From: JBOHCT01 sp050699055
GTDB lineage: Bacteria; Actinomycetota; Actinomycetes; Streptosporangiales; JBOHCT01
Assembly: GCA_050699055.1 (NCBI GenBank)
Contig: JBOHCT010000018.1
Span: 1-35,212, forward strand
Direction of reading: 5' to 3'
Length of the DNA: 35,212 nt
Shown: positions 24,210 through 30,870 of the stretch, in pieces
Numbering within the stretch: position 1 is the stretch's first letter
Layout of the letters: the number at the start of each line of letters is the position of its first letter
Notes under the pieces: model-generated
Told to the model about the DNA's origin: nothing
What the model saw: only the letters and a program-made list of their open reading frames with translations
The model's database searches: none
Made by a program: the position numbers and the translations under genes

Positions 24210-24886
24210 CTGCCCCCGCGCCTGGGCCGCTGCCCAGGCCGGTTCTCGCGGCTCGCGGGGTGAGCCGCGCGTACGAGCGGGGTGCAGAGCGGGTACAGGC
24301 GCTGCGCGACGTCGACCTCGCGTTGCACCCGGGGGAGATGCTCGGCCTTGTCGGGCCCTCCGGCTCGGGCAAGAGCACGCTGCTGTTCGTCCTGGCCGGT
24401 TGGGAGCCACCCGACACCGGTCGGGTGGTGAGCGGGTCCTCGCTTTCCCGGTCGGCGGCGGAGCTGCCCTGGGGGGAGCTCGCGGTGATCCCGCAGGCCT
24501 TGGGGCTCCTCGACGACCTGACCATCGAGGAGAACGTCGAGCTGCCTGCCCGGCTGGCGGGGCGCCGTGACGGTGGGCGGCTGGCGCGGCTCCTCGACCT
24601 TCTCGATCTCGACCGCCTCGCGGACCGGCGGCCGGGCGAGACGTCTCTGGGCGAGCAGCAGCGGGCCGTCGCCAGGGCCTTGCTGCTCCACCCTCCGATC
24701 GTGCTCGCCGATGAGCCCACCACACACCAGGACAGCGTGCGGACGGAGCGGGTGCTCGTCGCGTTGCGCACCGTGGTGCTCGAGCGGGACGCGGCGGTCG
24801 TCGTGGGGACGCACGATGAGCGGGTCCTCGCCTACGTGGACCGGGTGGCGGAGCTCCGGGACGGCGCCGCCTCGGTGACCGACTGA
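24206..24886 (+). CDS. ABC transporter ATP-binding protein 2
   Basis: This 226-residue ATPase is related to the preceding one. Walker A GPSGSGKST is near residue 50, the Q-loop is AVIPQALGLLDD, Walker B IVLADEPTTHQD is near 171 with Glu present, and the switch His is in VVVGTHDERV. The signature is altered: TSLGEQQRAVARAL instead of LSGGQ, losing the Ser-Gly-Gly core, so one of the two composite ATP sites of a heterodimer with ATPase 1 may be weak or silent. ATG 24206 overlaps the upstream stop as ATGA. It is the last gene of the three-gene operon. Confidence 0.92.
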   Translation: MTAPAPGPLPRPVLAARGVSRAYERGAERVQALRDVDLALHPGEMLGLVGPSGSGKSTLLFVLAGWEPPDTGRVVSGSSLSRSAAELPWGELAVIPQALGLLDDLTIEENVELPARLAGRRDGGRLARLLDLLDLDRLADRRPGETSLGEQQRAVARALLLHPPIVLADEPTTHQDSVRTERVLVALRTVVLERDAAVVVGTHDERVLAYVDRVAELRDGAASVTD

Positions 24887-24924
24887 GCATCGGTGGCCAG
24901 CCGCCGCTCCTGCCGACGACCCCG

Positions 24925-24953
24925 GCGCCGGTCCTCGCGCCGGTCCTCGCGCC
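24925..24953. repeat. Short tandem repeat downstream of the ABC operon
   Basis: The 12-base unit GCGCCGGTCCTC occurs 2.4 times in a row, just after the operon end. It has no evident function and may have arisen by slippage. Confidence 0.7.
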
Positions 24954-24999
24954 AAGATCACGCTTCGCGGTCGGGTACGGGAAAATGCTGAGCCTCCAG

Positions 25000-25020
25000 A
25001 CCATGGAACGAGATCATGGT
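25000..25020. promoter_or_regulatory. Operator-like 21-bp inverted repeat
   Basis: ACCATG (25000-25005) and CATGGT (25015-25020) are perfect complements around nine bases. It lies about 70 bases upstream of the GNAT-acyl-CoA synthetase start, a suitable distance for a regulator of that gene. The regulator is not identified. Confidence 0.45.
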
Positions 25021-25034
25021 TCGCGCGGGCGGCT

Positions 25035-25072
25035 GCCGAGACGGGAGCCCGCCGAGACGGGAGGCATAGCGT
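25035..25072 (+). promoter_or_regulatory. Direct repeat and -10 box of the GNAT-synthetase gene
   Basis: GCCGAGACGGGAG occurs at 25035-25047 and again at 25051-25063, a 16-base period. TAGCGT (25067-25072) follows and ends six bases before GTG 25079. The repeats occupy the -35 position, where no consensus hexamer is visible, so an activator might bind here. Confidence 0.45.
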
Positions 25073-25078
25073 GGCAGT

Positions 25079-27742
25079 GTGAGCGCCGCGTACCCTGCCG
25101 ACTGGGAGGCCGACGTCGTCCTCACCGACGGCGGCACCGCCCATCTGCGTCCGATCTCGCCCGACGACGCCGACAGGTTGCGTGACTTCCACACCCGGCT
25201 GTCGCCGGAGTCGATCTATTTCCGTTTCTTCGCGCCGTACCCGCGACTCAGCGAGCGGGACGTGGAGCACTTTACGGGAGTGGACTACGCCAACAGGGTC
25301 GCTCTGATCGCGACGGTCGGCCAGCGGATGATCGCGGTCGTCCGCTACGACAGGGTGTCCGACGACGAGGCGGAGGTGGCGTTCGTCGTCGAGGACGCCC
25401 ATCAGGGGAGGGGACTCGCGTCGGTGCTGCTCGAGCACATCGCGGCCGTCGCCCGGGAGCGCGGGATGCGGCGTTTCGTCGCGGATGTCCTGCCGACGAA
25501 CCGTCGCATGATCAACGTCTTCCTGGAGGCCGGCTACAAGGTCGAGCGAACGTTCGACGAAGGGGTACTTCGGCTCGCCTTCCCCCTCGATCCCACGGAG
25601 ACCTCCCAGGCCGTCATGCGGGCCCGCGAGCACCGTGCCGAGGCTCGCTCGATCCAGCGACTCATGTCACCGCGGTCGGCGGCGGTGGTCGGTGCGAGCC
25701 GGGACCCGCGCGGCGTCGGCCACGTCGTCTTCAGGAACCTCCTCGACGCCGGTTTCACCGGGCCCGTCTTCCCCGTCAACCCGTCCGCCCACGCGGTGGC
25801 AGGGGTCAGGGCGTACCCCACGGTGCTCGACATCCCCGACGACGTCGACCTGGGTGTGATCGCGCTGCCGGCGGCATCCGTGCTCGACATTGTCGAGCAG
25901 TGCGCCCGTAAGCGGGTGCACGGCCTCGTGGTCCTGTCGTCCGGCTTCGGCGAGACAGGCGGGGACGGCCGTGCGCGTCAGGAGGAGCTGGTGCGTCTCG
26001 CCAGGGCATACGGCATGCGGGTCGTCGGACCGAACTGTCTCGGGATCATCAACGCCGATCCGGCCGTGGGGCTCAACGCGAGCCTCGCGCCGGTGACGCC
26101 GGGCAGGGGGAAGGTTGGTTTCTTCTCCCAGTCCGGGGCCCTCGGCGTCGCGATCCTGGAGGCCGTCGCCGCTCGCGGGTTGGGGCTCTCGACCTTCGTG
26201 TCAGCGGGCAATCGGGCGGACGTCTCGGGCAATGACCTCCTTCAGTTCTGGGAGGAGGACGGGGCGACCGACGTGGTACTGCTCTACCTCGAGTCGATCG
26301 GCAACCCGCGGAAGTTCACCCGCCTGTGCCGCCGGATCAGTGAGGCGAAGCCGATCGTCGCGGTGAAGAGCGGGCGGACGACCCAGGGGGTCCCGCTCGG
26401 GCACGCCGCTCCCGCCGTCACCCTGCCGGACCCCGCCGTGGGCGCGTTGTTCCAGCAGGCCGGAATCATCAGGGTCGACGATATCGCGCAGCTGTTCGAC
26501 GTCGCTCAGCTGCTGGCGTACCAGCCGCTGCCGGCCGGCGACCGTGTCGCCATCGTCGGCAACTCCGACGCCCTCGGTCTGCTCGTCCTCGACGCCTGCG
26601 TCTCAGAGGGACTGCGACCCCATGATCCGGTCAACCTCGGTCCGGACTCCAGCGCCGAGGACTTCGAGCGTGCGCTGGCCGCGGCGCTGGGCCGGGGCGA
26701 CGTCGACGCGGTCATGACCGTGTTCGCTCCGCCGCTCGCCGTTCCAGACACCGACGTCGCTCGTGCCCTCGCCCGGCTCGGGGCCGACAGCACGAAGCCG
26801 ATGGTGACGACCTTTCTCGCCTACCGGGGTCTGCCGGAGGTCCTGCGGCGAGTCGGCCCCGACGGCGCATCGCTCCGCGGGTCGGTCCCCTCGTATCCCG
26901 CACCGGAGATGGCGGTCCGTGCCCTTGCTCGCGTCACCCGCTACGCCTCCCACCGCCGCCGGCCGAAGAGTGCGGTCCCCGAGATCGCGGGCATCGAGGC
27001 TGGCCGCGCGAGGGAGATCGTCGAAGGGTTGCTCGACGGGCGGGAAGGTGAGATCGAGCCGAGGAGGGAGGAGGCGGCCCGGCTACTCGGGTGCTACGGG
27101 ATAGACGTGTGGCCCGTGATGCCCGTGCGGACGGCGGACGAGGCCGTGCGCGCGGCCGCGGCGCTCGGGTACCCCATCGTGCTGAAGACCGTCGCGCCGT
27201 CGCTGCGCCATCGCAGCGACCTTGGCGGGGTACGCCTGGACCTCCCGACGGAAGACAGCGTGCGAGACGTCTTCGAAGGAATGGTCGAGCGGCTCGGCGG
27301 TCCCGAGCGGGCGCAGCTGGTCGTGCAGCGGCTGGCACTGCCAGGCGTGTCGACAGTCGTCGGAAGCCGCGAGGACCTCTCGTTCGGTGGGATCGTGTCG
27401 TTCGGGCTGGCGGACATCGCTACTGAGCTGCTGGACGACCGCGCCTACCGCCTCGCGCCGCTGACTGAGCTTGACGCCGCCGACCTCGTCCGCGCTGTCA
27501 GGGCCGCGCCCATGCTGTTCGGCTACCGCGGTACGGAGCCTGTCGACGTCGAGACGCTCGAGGCGCTGCTGCTCCGCGTCTCCCGCTTCGCCGACGATCT
27601 CCCTGAGGTGCGGTCGCTGGAGATGAATCCGGTGCTTGTCGGTCACGATGCCCTGACCGTTCTCGACGGGGTGCTTCGGCTCGCGCGGCCCCGCACCCCC
27701 CGCTCCGACGTCGGCCCGCGGAGGCTCCGTCTCCCTGTCTGA
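25079..27742 (+). CDS. GNAT acetyltransferase-ADP-forming acyl-CoA synthetase fusion (Pat-like)
   Basis: This 887-residue protein joins an N-terminal GNAT domain (about 15-175, with acetyl-CoA loop DAHQGRGLASVLLEH) to an ADP-forming acetate-CoA ligase-like part. The CoA-binding domain starts at SAAVVGASRDPRGVG near 205, followed by the ligase-CoA region (GPNCLGIIN, FFSQSGALGVAIL) and a C-terminal ATP-grasp domain (about 665-870, EAARLLGCYGI, GYPIVLKTVAPSLRHRSDLGG). Its architecture matches the Streptomyces protein lysine acetyltransferase Pat, in which the synthetase part is regulatory. In the segment SGRTTQGVPLGHAAP one His remains near the position of the catalytic phospho-His; whether it acts is unclear. 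The likely role is reversible acetylation of acyl-CoA synthetases. GTG 25079 has no Shine-Dalgarno sequence and seems leaderless. Confidence 0.93.
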   Translation: MSAAYPADWEADVVLTDGGTAHLRPISPDDADRLRDFHTRLSPESIYFRFFAPYPRLSERDVEHFTGVDYANRVALIATVGQRMIAVVRYDRVSDDEAEVAFVVEDAHQGRGLASVLLEHIAAVARERGMRRFVADVLPTNRRMINVFLEAGYKVERTFDEGVLRLAFPLDPTETSQAVMRAREHRAEARSIQRLMSPRSAAVVGASRDPRGVGHVVFRNLLDAGFTGPVFPVNPSAHAVAGVRAYPTVLDIPDDVDLGVIALPAASVLDIVEQCARKRVHGLVVLSSGFGETGGDGRARQEELVRLARAYGMRVVGPNCLGIINADPAVGLNASLAPVTPGRGKVGFFSQSGALGVAILEAVAARGLGLSTFVSAGNRADVSGNDLLQFWEEDGATDVVLLYLESIGNPRKFTRLCRRISEAKPIVAVKSGRTTQGVPLGHAAPAVTLPDPAVGALFQQAGIIRVDDIAQLFDVAQLLAYQPLPAGDRVAIVGNSDALGLLVLDACVSEGLRPHDPVNLGPDSSAEDFERALAAALGRGDVDAVMTVFAPPLAVPDTDVARALARLGADSTKPMVTTFLAYRGLPEVLRRVGPDGASLRGSVPSYPAPEMAVRALARVTRYASHRRRPKSAVPEIAGIEAGRAREIVEGLLDGREGEIEPRREEAARLLGCYGIDVWPVMPVRTADEAVRAAAALGYPIVLKTVAPSLRHRSDLGGVRLDLPTEDSVRDVFEGMVERLGGPERAQLVVQRLALPGVSTVVGSREDLSFGGIVSFGLADIATELLDDRAYRLAPLTELDAADLVRAVRAAPMLFGYRGTEPVDVETLEALLLRVSRFADDLPEVRSLEMNPVLVGHDALTVLDGVLRLARPRTPRSDVGPRRLRLPV

Positions 27743-27779
27743 GATCGTGGCCCCCGCCATGGCCCCCGACCGTCACCAG

Positions 27780-28060
27780 CGGCCGGGCTCGGGCGGCGGC
27801 TCCGGGTGTGGGCCCGGAGGATACGGCTCGGGCCCCGGTGCCGGCGGCACCGGTCCCGGCGGCCCGGGGTCGGGCGGCGGTGGCTCGGGCGGCGGTGGCT
27901 CGGGCGGCGGCTGCGGCCCGGGCTCAGGAGGTCCGGGTGGCCCCGGGGGTCCGGGTGGCCCGGGTGGCCCGGGTGGCCCGGGAGGTCCGGGAGGTCCGGG
28001 CGGTTCCGGAGGTTCGGGCGGGGGAGGGGGCCCCGGCTGGGGACCCGGTGGACGCGGATC
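27780..28060. repeat. Collagen-like Gly/Pro minisatellite, open on both strands
   Basis: The stretch is built of 9-base units close to GGTGGCCCG, GGAGGTCCG and GGTGGCTCG, repeated about 30 times with variation. Both strands are open: the plus frame from 27747 reads (GGPGGP)n and continues in frame into the DUF5998 gene; the minus frame 27773-28168 reads (GPPGPP)n, collagen-like. Neither has a Shine-Dalgarno sequence or clear start, and such ORFs arise automatically from GC-rich repeats. The region 27743-28199 also must contain the DUF5998 promoter (TACCCT near 28146) and the end of the synthetase transcript. I therefore annotate it as repeat DNA, not as a gene. Confidence 0.75.
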
Positions 28061-28199
28061 CGGCCTTCTGTTCAGGGGCTGGTTCGGCCGAGTTCCGTGT
28101 ACCGGGTCGGGGCGCTCGCCTGCCCTTCGTGTCATATGGGTGGCGTACCCTGACCCGATCCCGATCACACGGAGGGCCTACGAGAGGCAGGATGGAGAG

Positions 28200-28790
28200 A
28201 TGAGCGATACGCGCGCGACGGTCCAGGGGCTGCGCGCCGCCATCGACCGGAGCGGTTACTACCCCGATCTCGTCGCTGACGCCGTGGAGTCGATGCTGGC
28301 CGATGAGCCGGCCCTATCGTACGTCGTCCATCACGAGGCGACGTTCGACGTTGAGATGGAAGTGCACCGCCATATCACGGTGCTCGTCCTCTCACCGACC
28401 CGCCTGCTCGTGTGCCACACCGACGACCACCCACCGACCGACGATGTTCCCCGCCCCCACGCCACCACGACATCCGAGTCCGTGGCGCTGTCCAGGGTGC
28501 GGTCCGTCGCGGTCACCAGAGTCGTGTCCGAGCCAGCGTCGTACGTCCCAGGCGCGCCGCCGAGCGAGGTCGTGCTGGCCATCGGCTGGGGCGCGATCTC
28601 GCGCGTCGACATCGAGCCGGCGACATGCGGAGACGAGACCTGCGAGGCGGACCACGGCTACACGGGCAGCGTTACCGCCGACGATCTGTCGCTGCGGGTC
28701 AGTGCGGCCGCCGACGGGGTCGACTCGGTCGGCCGGGCACTCGATTTCGCTCGCTCGCTCACCGAGGCGACCACCCGAGGGGGTGCGTGA
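28200..28790 (+). CDS. DUF5998 family protein
   Basis: This 196-residue protein matches an actinobacterial family of unknown function. Conserved segments visible are VVHHEATFDVEMEVHRHI, the strand LVLSPTRLLVCHTDDH, IGWGAISRVDIEPATCG, and CEADHGYTGSVTADDLSLRVS near the C-terminus. It has no membrane segment. ATG 28200 has GGAGAG just upstream and fits the family start; the open frame continues upstream into the collagen-like repeat, which is not part of the family. The stop overlaps the next gene's GTG as GTGA, so it is coupled to a phosphodiesterase gene, an arrangement found in many actinomycetes. The pair may act together, but the role is unknown. Confidence 0.9.
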   Translation: MSDTRATVQGLRAAIDRSGYYPDLVADAVESMLADEPALSYVVHHEATFDVEMEVHRHITVLVLSPTRLLVCHTDDHPPTDDVPRPHATTTSESVALSRVRSVAVTRVVSEPASYVPGAPPSEVVLAIGWGAISRVDIEPATCGDETCEADHGYTGSVTADDLSLRVSAAADGVDSVGRALDFARSLTEATTRGGA

Positions 28791-29926
28791 GCCCACCCGT
28801 TCCCGTGCCGCGTTACGGTGAGGCCTCGCTCGCCGACGTGATGCCCTCCATGCTGGCGGCGCTGGGGGTGCGGGGCGCGGCGAACACTCTCGACCTCCCC
28901 GCGACCCCGAGAGCGTGCGTGCTCGTCATCGACGGTCTGGGCTTGGAGCAGCTCCGTGACCAGCCCGACACCGCCCCGTACCTCTCCTCGCTGCTGCCCG
29001 ATGCCCTCACGTTGACCGCGGGTTTTCCCGCGACGACCGCGGCGAGCCTCGGCTCTTTGGGGACGGGCCTGCCGCCGGGTGAGCACGGTCTCGTCGGCTA
29101 TCTCGTCGCGGTCCCTGGCGAGGGCCGGCTGATGAACTCCCTCCGCTGGGACGACGGCGTCGACCCTGTCGCCTGGCAGCCGAGGACGACGGTCTTCGAG
29201 CGCGCCATGGCGGGCGGCGTCGTCGCCAGCCAGGTCGCGGCCGGGGTGTTCAAGCGCAGTGGGCTCACGCGTGCGACGATGCGGGGCGGGCGCTACGTCG
29301 CGGCCGACAGCGCGGGCGAGCTTGTCGCCGGGGCAGCGGCGGCGCTGCGTGCCGACGATCGGGCGCTCGCCTACGTCTACTATCCCGACCTCGATGCGAC
29401 GGGCCACCGTGTCGGCTGCGGTTCGGAGGCGTGGCGCTTCCAGCTCGCCCATGTCGACCGCCTGGCCGAGCAGCTCGCCTCGGTGTTGCCCCCCGACGCC
29501 GTCTTGTACATAACCGCCGACCACGGGATGGTCGACGTCCTGCCGGACCGTCGTGTCGACGCCGACGCGGTGCCGGAGCTTCGGGAGGGCGTCACCCTGC
29601 TTGGTGGGGAGGCCCGAGCGCGTCACGTCTACACTCGCCGGGCGGCCACGCCGGACGTGCTCGCGGCCTGGCGAGAGGTGTTGGGAGATCGGATGTGGGT
29701 CGTCGCCCGCGAGGAGGCGACGGCGGCGGGTTGGTTCGGCTCGGAGGTGTCCGACGAGGTGGTTCCTCGGATCGGCGACGTCATCGCCACGGCCCACGAC
29801 GATGTCGCCGTCGTCGCCACTCGCACCGAGCCGCGCGAGTCCACGGTCGTCGGCATGCACGGCTCGATGACGTCGACGGAGCAGCTGGTCCCGCTGCTGC
29901 GCGTCGTCGGGTCTCGGGCACACTAG
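28787..29926 (+). CDS. Alkaline-phosphatase-superfamily nucleotide pyrophosphatase/phosphodiesterase
   Basis: This 379-residue protein belongs to the type I phosphodiesterase/nucleotide pyrophosphatase branch of the alkaline phosphatase superfamily. Metal-site features are VLVIDGLGLEQL near residue 45 (Asp), the nucleophile Thr in FPATTAASLGSLGTG near 83, YYPDLDATGHRVG near 200 (Asp/His), and ITADHGMVDV near 244 (Asp-His). A further His occurs in VVGMHGSMT near 355. No signal peptide is seen, so it is probably cytoplasmic. GTG 28787 overlaps the DUF5998 stop; the frame is open further upstream but lies inside that gene. The substrate is unknown. Confidence 0.9.
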   Translation: MSPPVPVPRYGEASLADVMPSMLAALGVRGAANTLDLPATPRACVLVIDGLGLEQLRDQPDTAPYLSSLLPDALTLTAGFPATTAASLGSLGTGLPPGEHGLVGYLVAVPGEGRLMNSLRWDDGVDPVAWQPRTTVFERAMAGGVVASQVAAGVFKRSGLTRATMRGGRYVAADSAGELVAGAAAALRADDRALAYVYYPDLDATGHRVGCGSEAWRFQLAHVDRLAEQLASVLPPDAVLYITADHGMVDVLPDRRVDADAVPELREGVTLLGGEARARHVYTRRAATPDVLAAWREVLGDRMWVVAREEATAAGWFGSEVSDEVVPRIGDVIATAHDDVAVVATRTEPRESTVVGMHGSMTSTEQLVPLLRVVGSRAH

Positions 29927-29930
29927 TGTC

Positions 29931-30764
29931 GTGCGTCCGCTCATCCAGGTGTCGGAACTGGCCGGCGTCCTCGACGGCCCGAGCGCGCCGACGCTGCTCG
30001 ACGTCCGCTGGCGACTCGGCGGGCCCGCGGGCATCGACGACTATCGGGCCGGCCACCTCCCCGGGGCGGTGTTCTGTGACCTCGACCGTGACCTCGCCGC
30101 TCCGCCGGGGCCGGCCGGGCGTCATCCCTTGCCCGAGGCTTCCGCATTCCAGGACGCGATGCGTCGGCTGGGGGTGCGCGGCGAGCGCGCCGTGGTCGTG
30201 TACGACCAGGGAGGAGACGCGATGGCCGCGGCCCGCGCCTGGTGGACGCTGCGGTACTTCGGCCACGGCGACGTCGGCGTCCTCGACGGGGGGTACGACG
30301 CGTGGCGGGTGGCCGGGCTTCCGGTCACGACCGCCGAGCCGGGTGTCGACTCCGGCGACTTCGTCGCCCGCCCGGGAGGCATGCCGCTGCTCGACGCGGA
30401 CGGCGCTCGTGACCTCGCGGGTACCGGCGTTCTCCTCGATGCCAGAGCGCCCGAACGCTTCCGCGGGGAGACCGAACCCATGGACCCGGTGGCGGGGCAC
30501 ATCCCCGGCGCCATGAACGCGCCGTACGCCGCGAACGTCGGCGGGGACGGACGTCTCCGCTCGACCGAGGCGCTGCGGGAACGGTTCGCCGCGTTCGGGG
30601 CGACGGAGGACCGCGCGGTGGGGGCGTACTGCGGCTCCGGCGTCTCTGCCGCCCAGGAGATACTCGCGCTAACGCGGGCAGGTATCCCCGCGGCGCTGTA
30701 TGTCGGCTCCTGGTCGAACTGGGTCAGCGACCCCGCCCGTCCGGTCGCCACCGGCGGCGAGTGA
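29931..30764 (+). CDS. sseA: Sulfurtransferase, tandem rhodanese (SseA/MST type)
   Basis: This 277-residue two-domain rhodanese transfers sulfur from 3-mercaptopyruvate or thiosulfate to an acceptor. The N-terminal domain is structural: its loop reads VVYDQGGDAMAAARAWW with Asp instead of Cys. The C-terminal domain has the active Cys in YCGSGVSAAQE near residue 234; the CGSGV(S/T) loop is typical of mercaptopyruvate sulfurtransferases rather than thiosulfate ones. Other landmarks are VLLDARAPERFRGETEP and AGHIPGAMNAPY. GTG 29931 follows the phosphodiesterase stop by four bases; CACACT lies six bases before it and there is no Shine-Dalgarno sequence, so it may be read by coupling or from its own leaderless transcript. 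Confidence 0.93.
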   Translation: MRPLIQVSELAGVLDGPSAPTLLDVRWRLGGPAGIDDYRAGHLPGAVFCDLDRDLAAPPGPAGRHPLPEASAFQDAMRRLGVRGERAVVVYDQGGDAMAAARAWWTLRYFGHGDVGVLDGGYDAWRVAGLPVTTAEPGVDSGDFVARPGGMPLLDADGARDLAGTGVLLDARAPERFRGETEPMDPVAGHIPGAMNAPYAANVGGDGRLRSTEALRERFAAFGATEDRAVGAYCGSGVSAAQEILALTRAGIPAALYVGSWSNWVSDPARPVATGGE

Positions 30765-30776
30765 CCGCGCCGCTTC

Positions 30777-30866
30777 CTACAGAACCCCCAGGAGCGATGC
30801 GCCGATCAACAGGATGAACCAGATCAGCAGCGCCAACAGGATACGGAAGCCGAGTTGTTTGAGCAT
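30777..30866 (-). CDS. 29-residue single-helix membrane peptide
   Basis: The ORF starts four bases after the Nramp-like gene stop and encodes a Lys/Arg-flanked start (MLKQLGFR) followed by an uninterrupted hydrophobic helix (ILLALLIWFILLIGASLL) and a short end GVL before TAG. This is a textbook single-span small membrane protein with the positive end predicted inside. There is no strong ribosome binding site, so translation probably depends on reinitiation after the transporter gene. Small transmembrane peptides often act as subunits or regulators of the transporter they follow, which is the likely role here, but I know of no named family. The stop is 12 bases from the opposing sseA end. Confidence 0.6.
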   Translation of the reverse strand: MLKQLGFRILLALLIWFILLIGASLLGVL

Positions 30867-30870
30867 CGCG

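Noticed and set aside
23430..25004. 524-codon minus-strand frame opposite the ABC ATPase genes
   Set aside because: Low-complexity Arg/Pro-rich translation antisense to two clear ATPase genes.
27780..28060. CRISPR array
   Set aside because: Units are 9 bases, contiguous and without spacers.
27773..28168. Minus-strand collagen-like ORF of 131 codons as a gene
   Set aside because: It has a GTG start without a ribosome site and lies wholly in a repeat that is open on both strands; kept only as a repeat and a finding.
27747..28790. Gly-rich extended version of the DUF5998 protein
   Set aside because: The family begins near ATG 28200, which has its own ribosome site; the extension is repeat DNA.
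28658..30034. 458-codon minus-strand frame opposite the phosphodiesterase gene
   Set aside because: Shadow of the real gene; Arg/His/Gly-rich composition and no family features.
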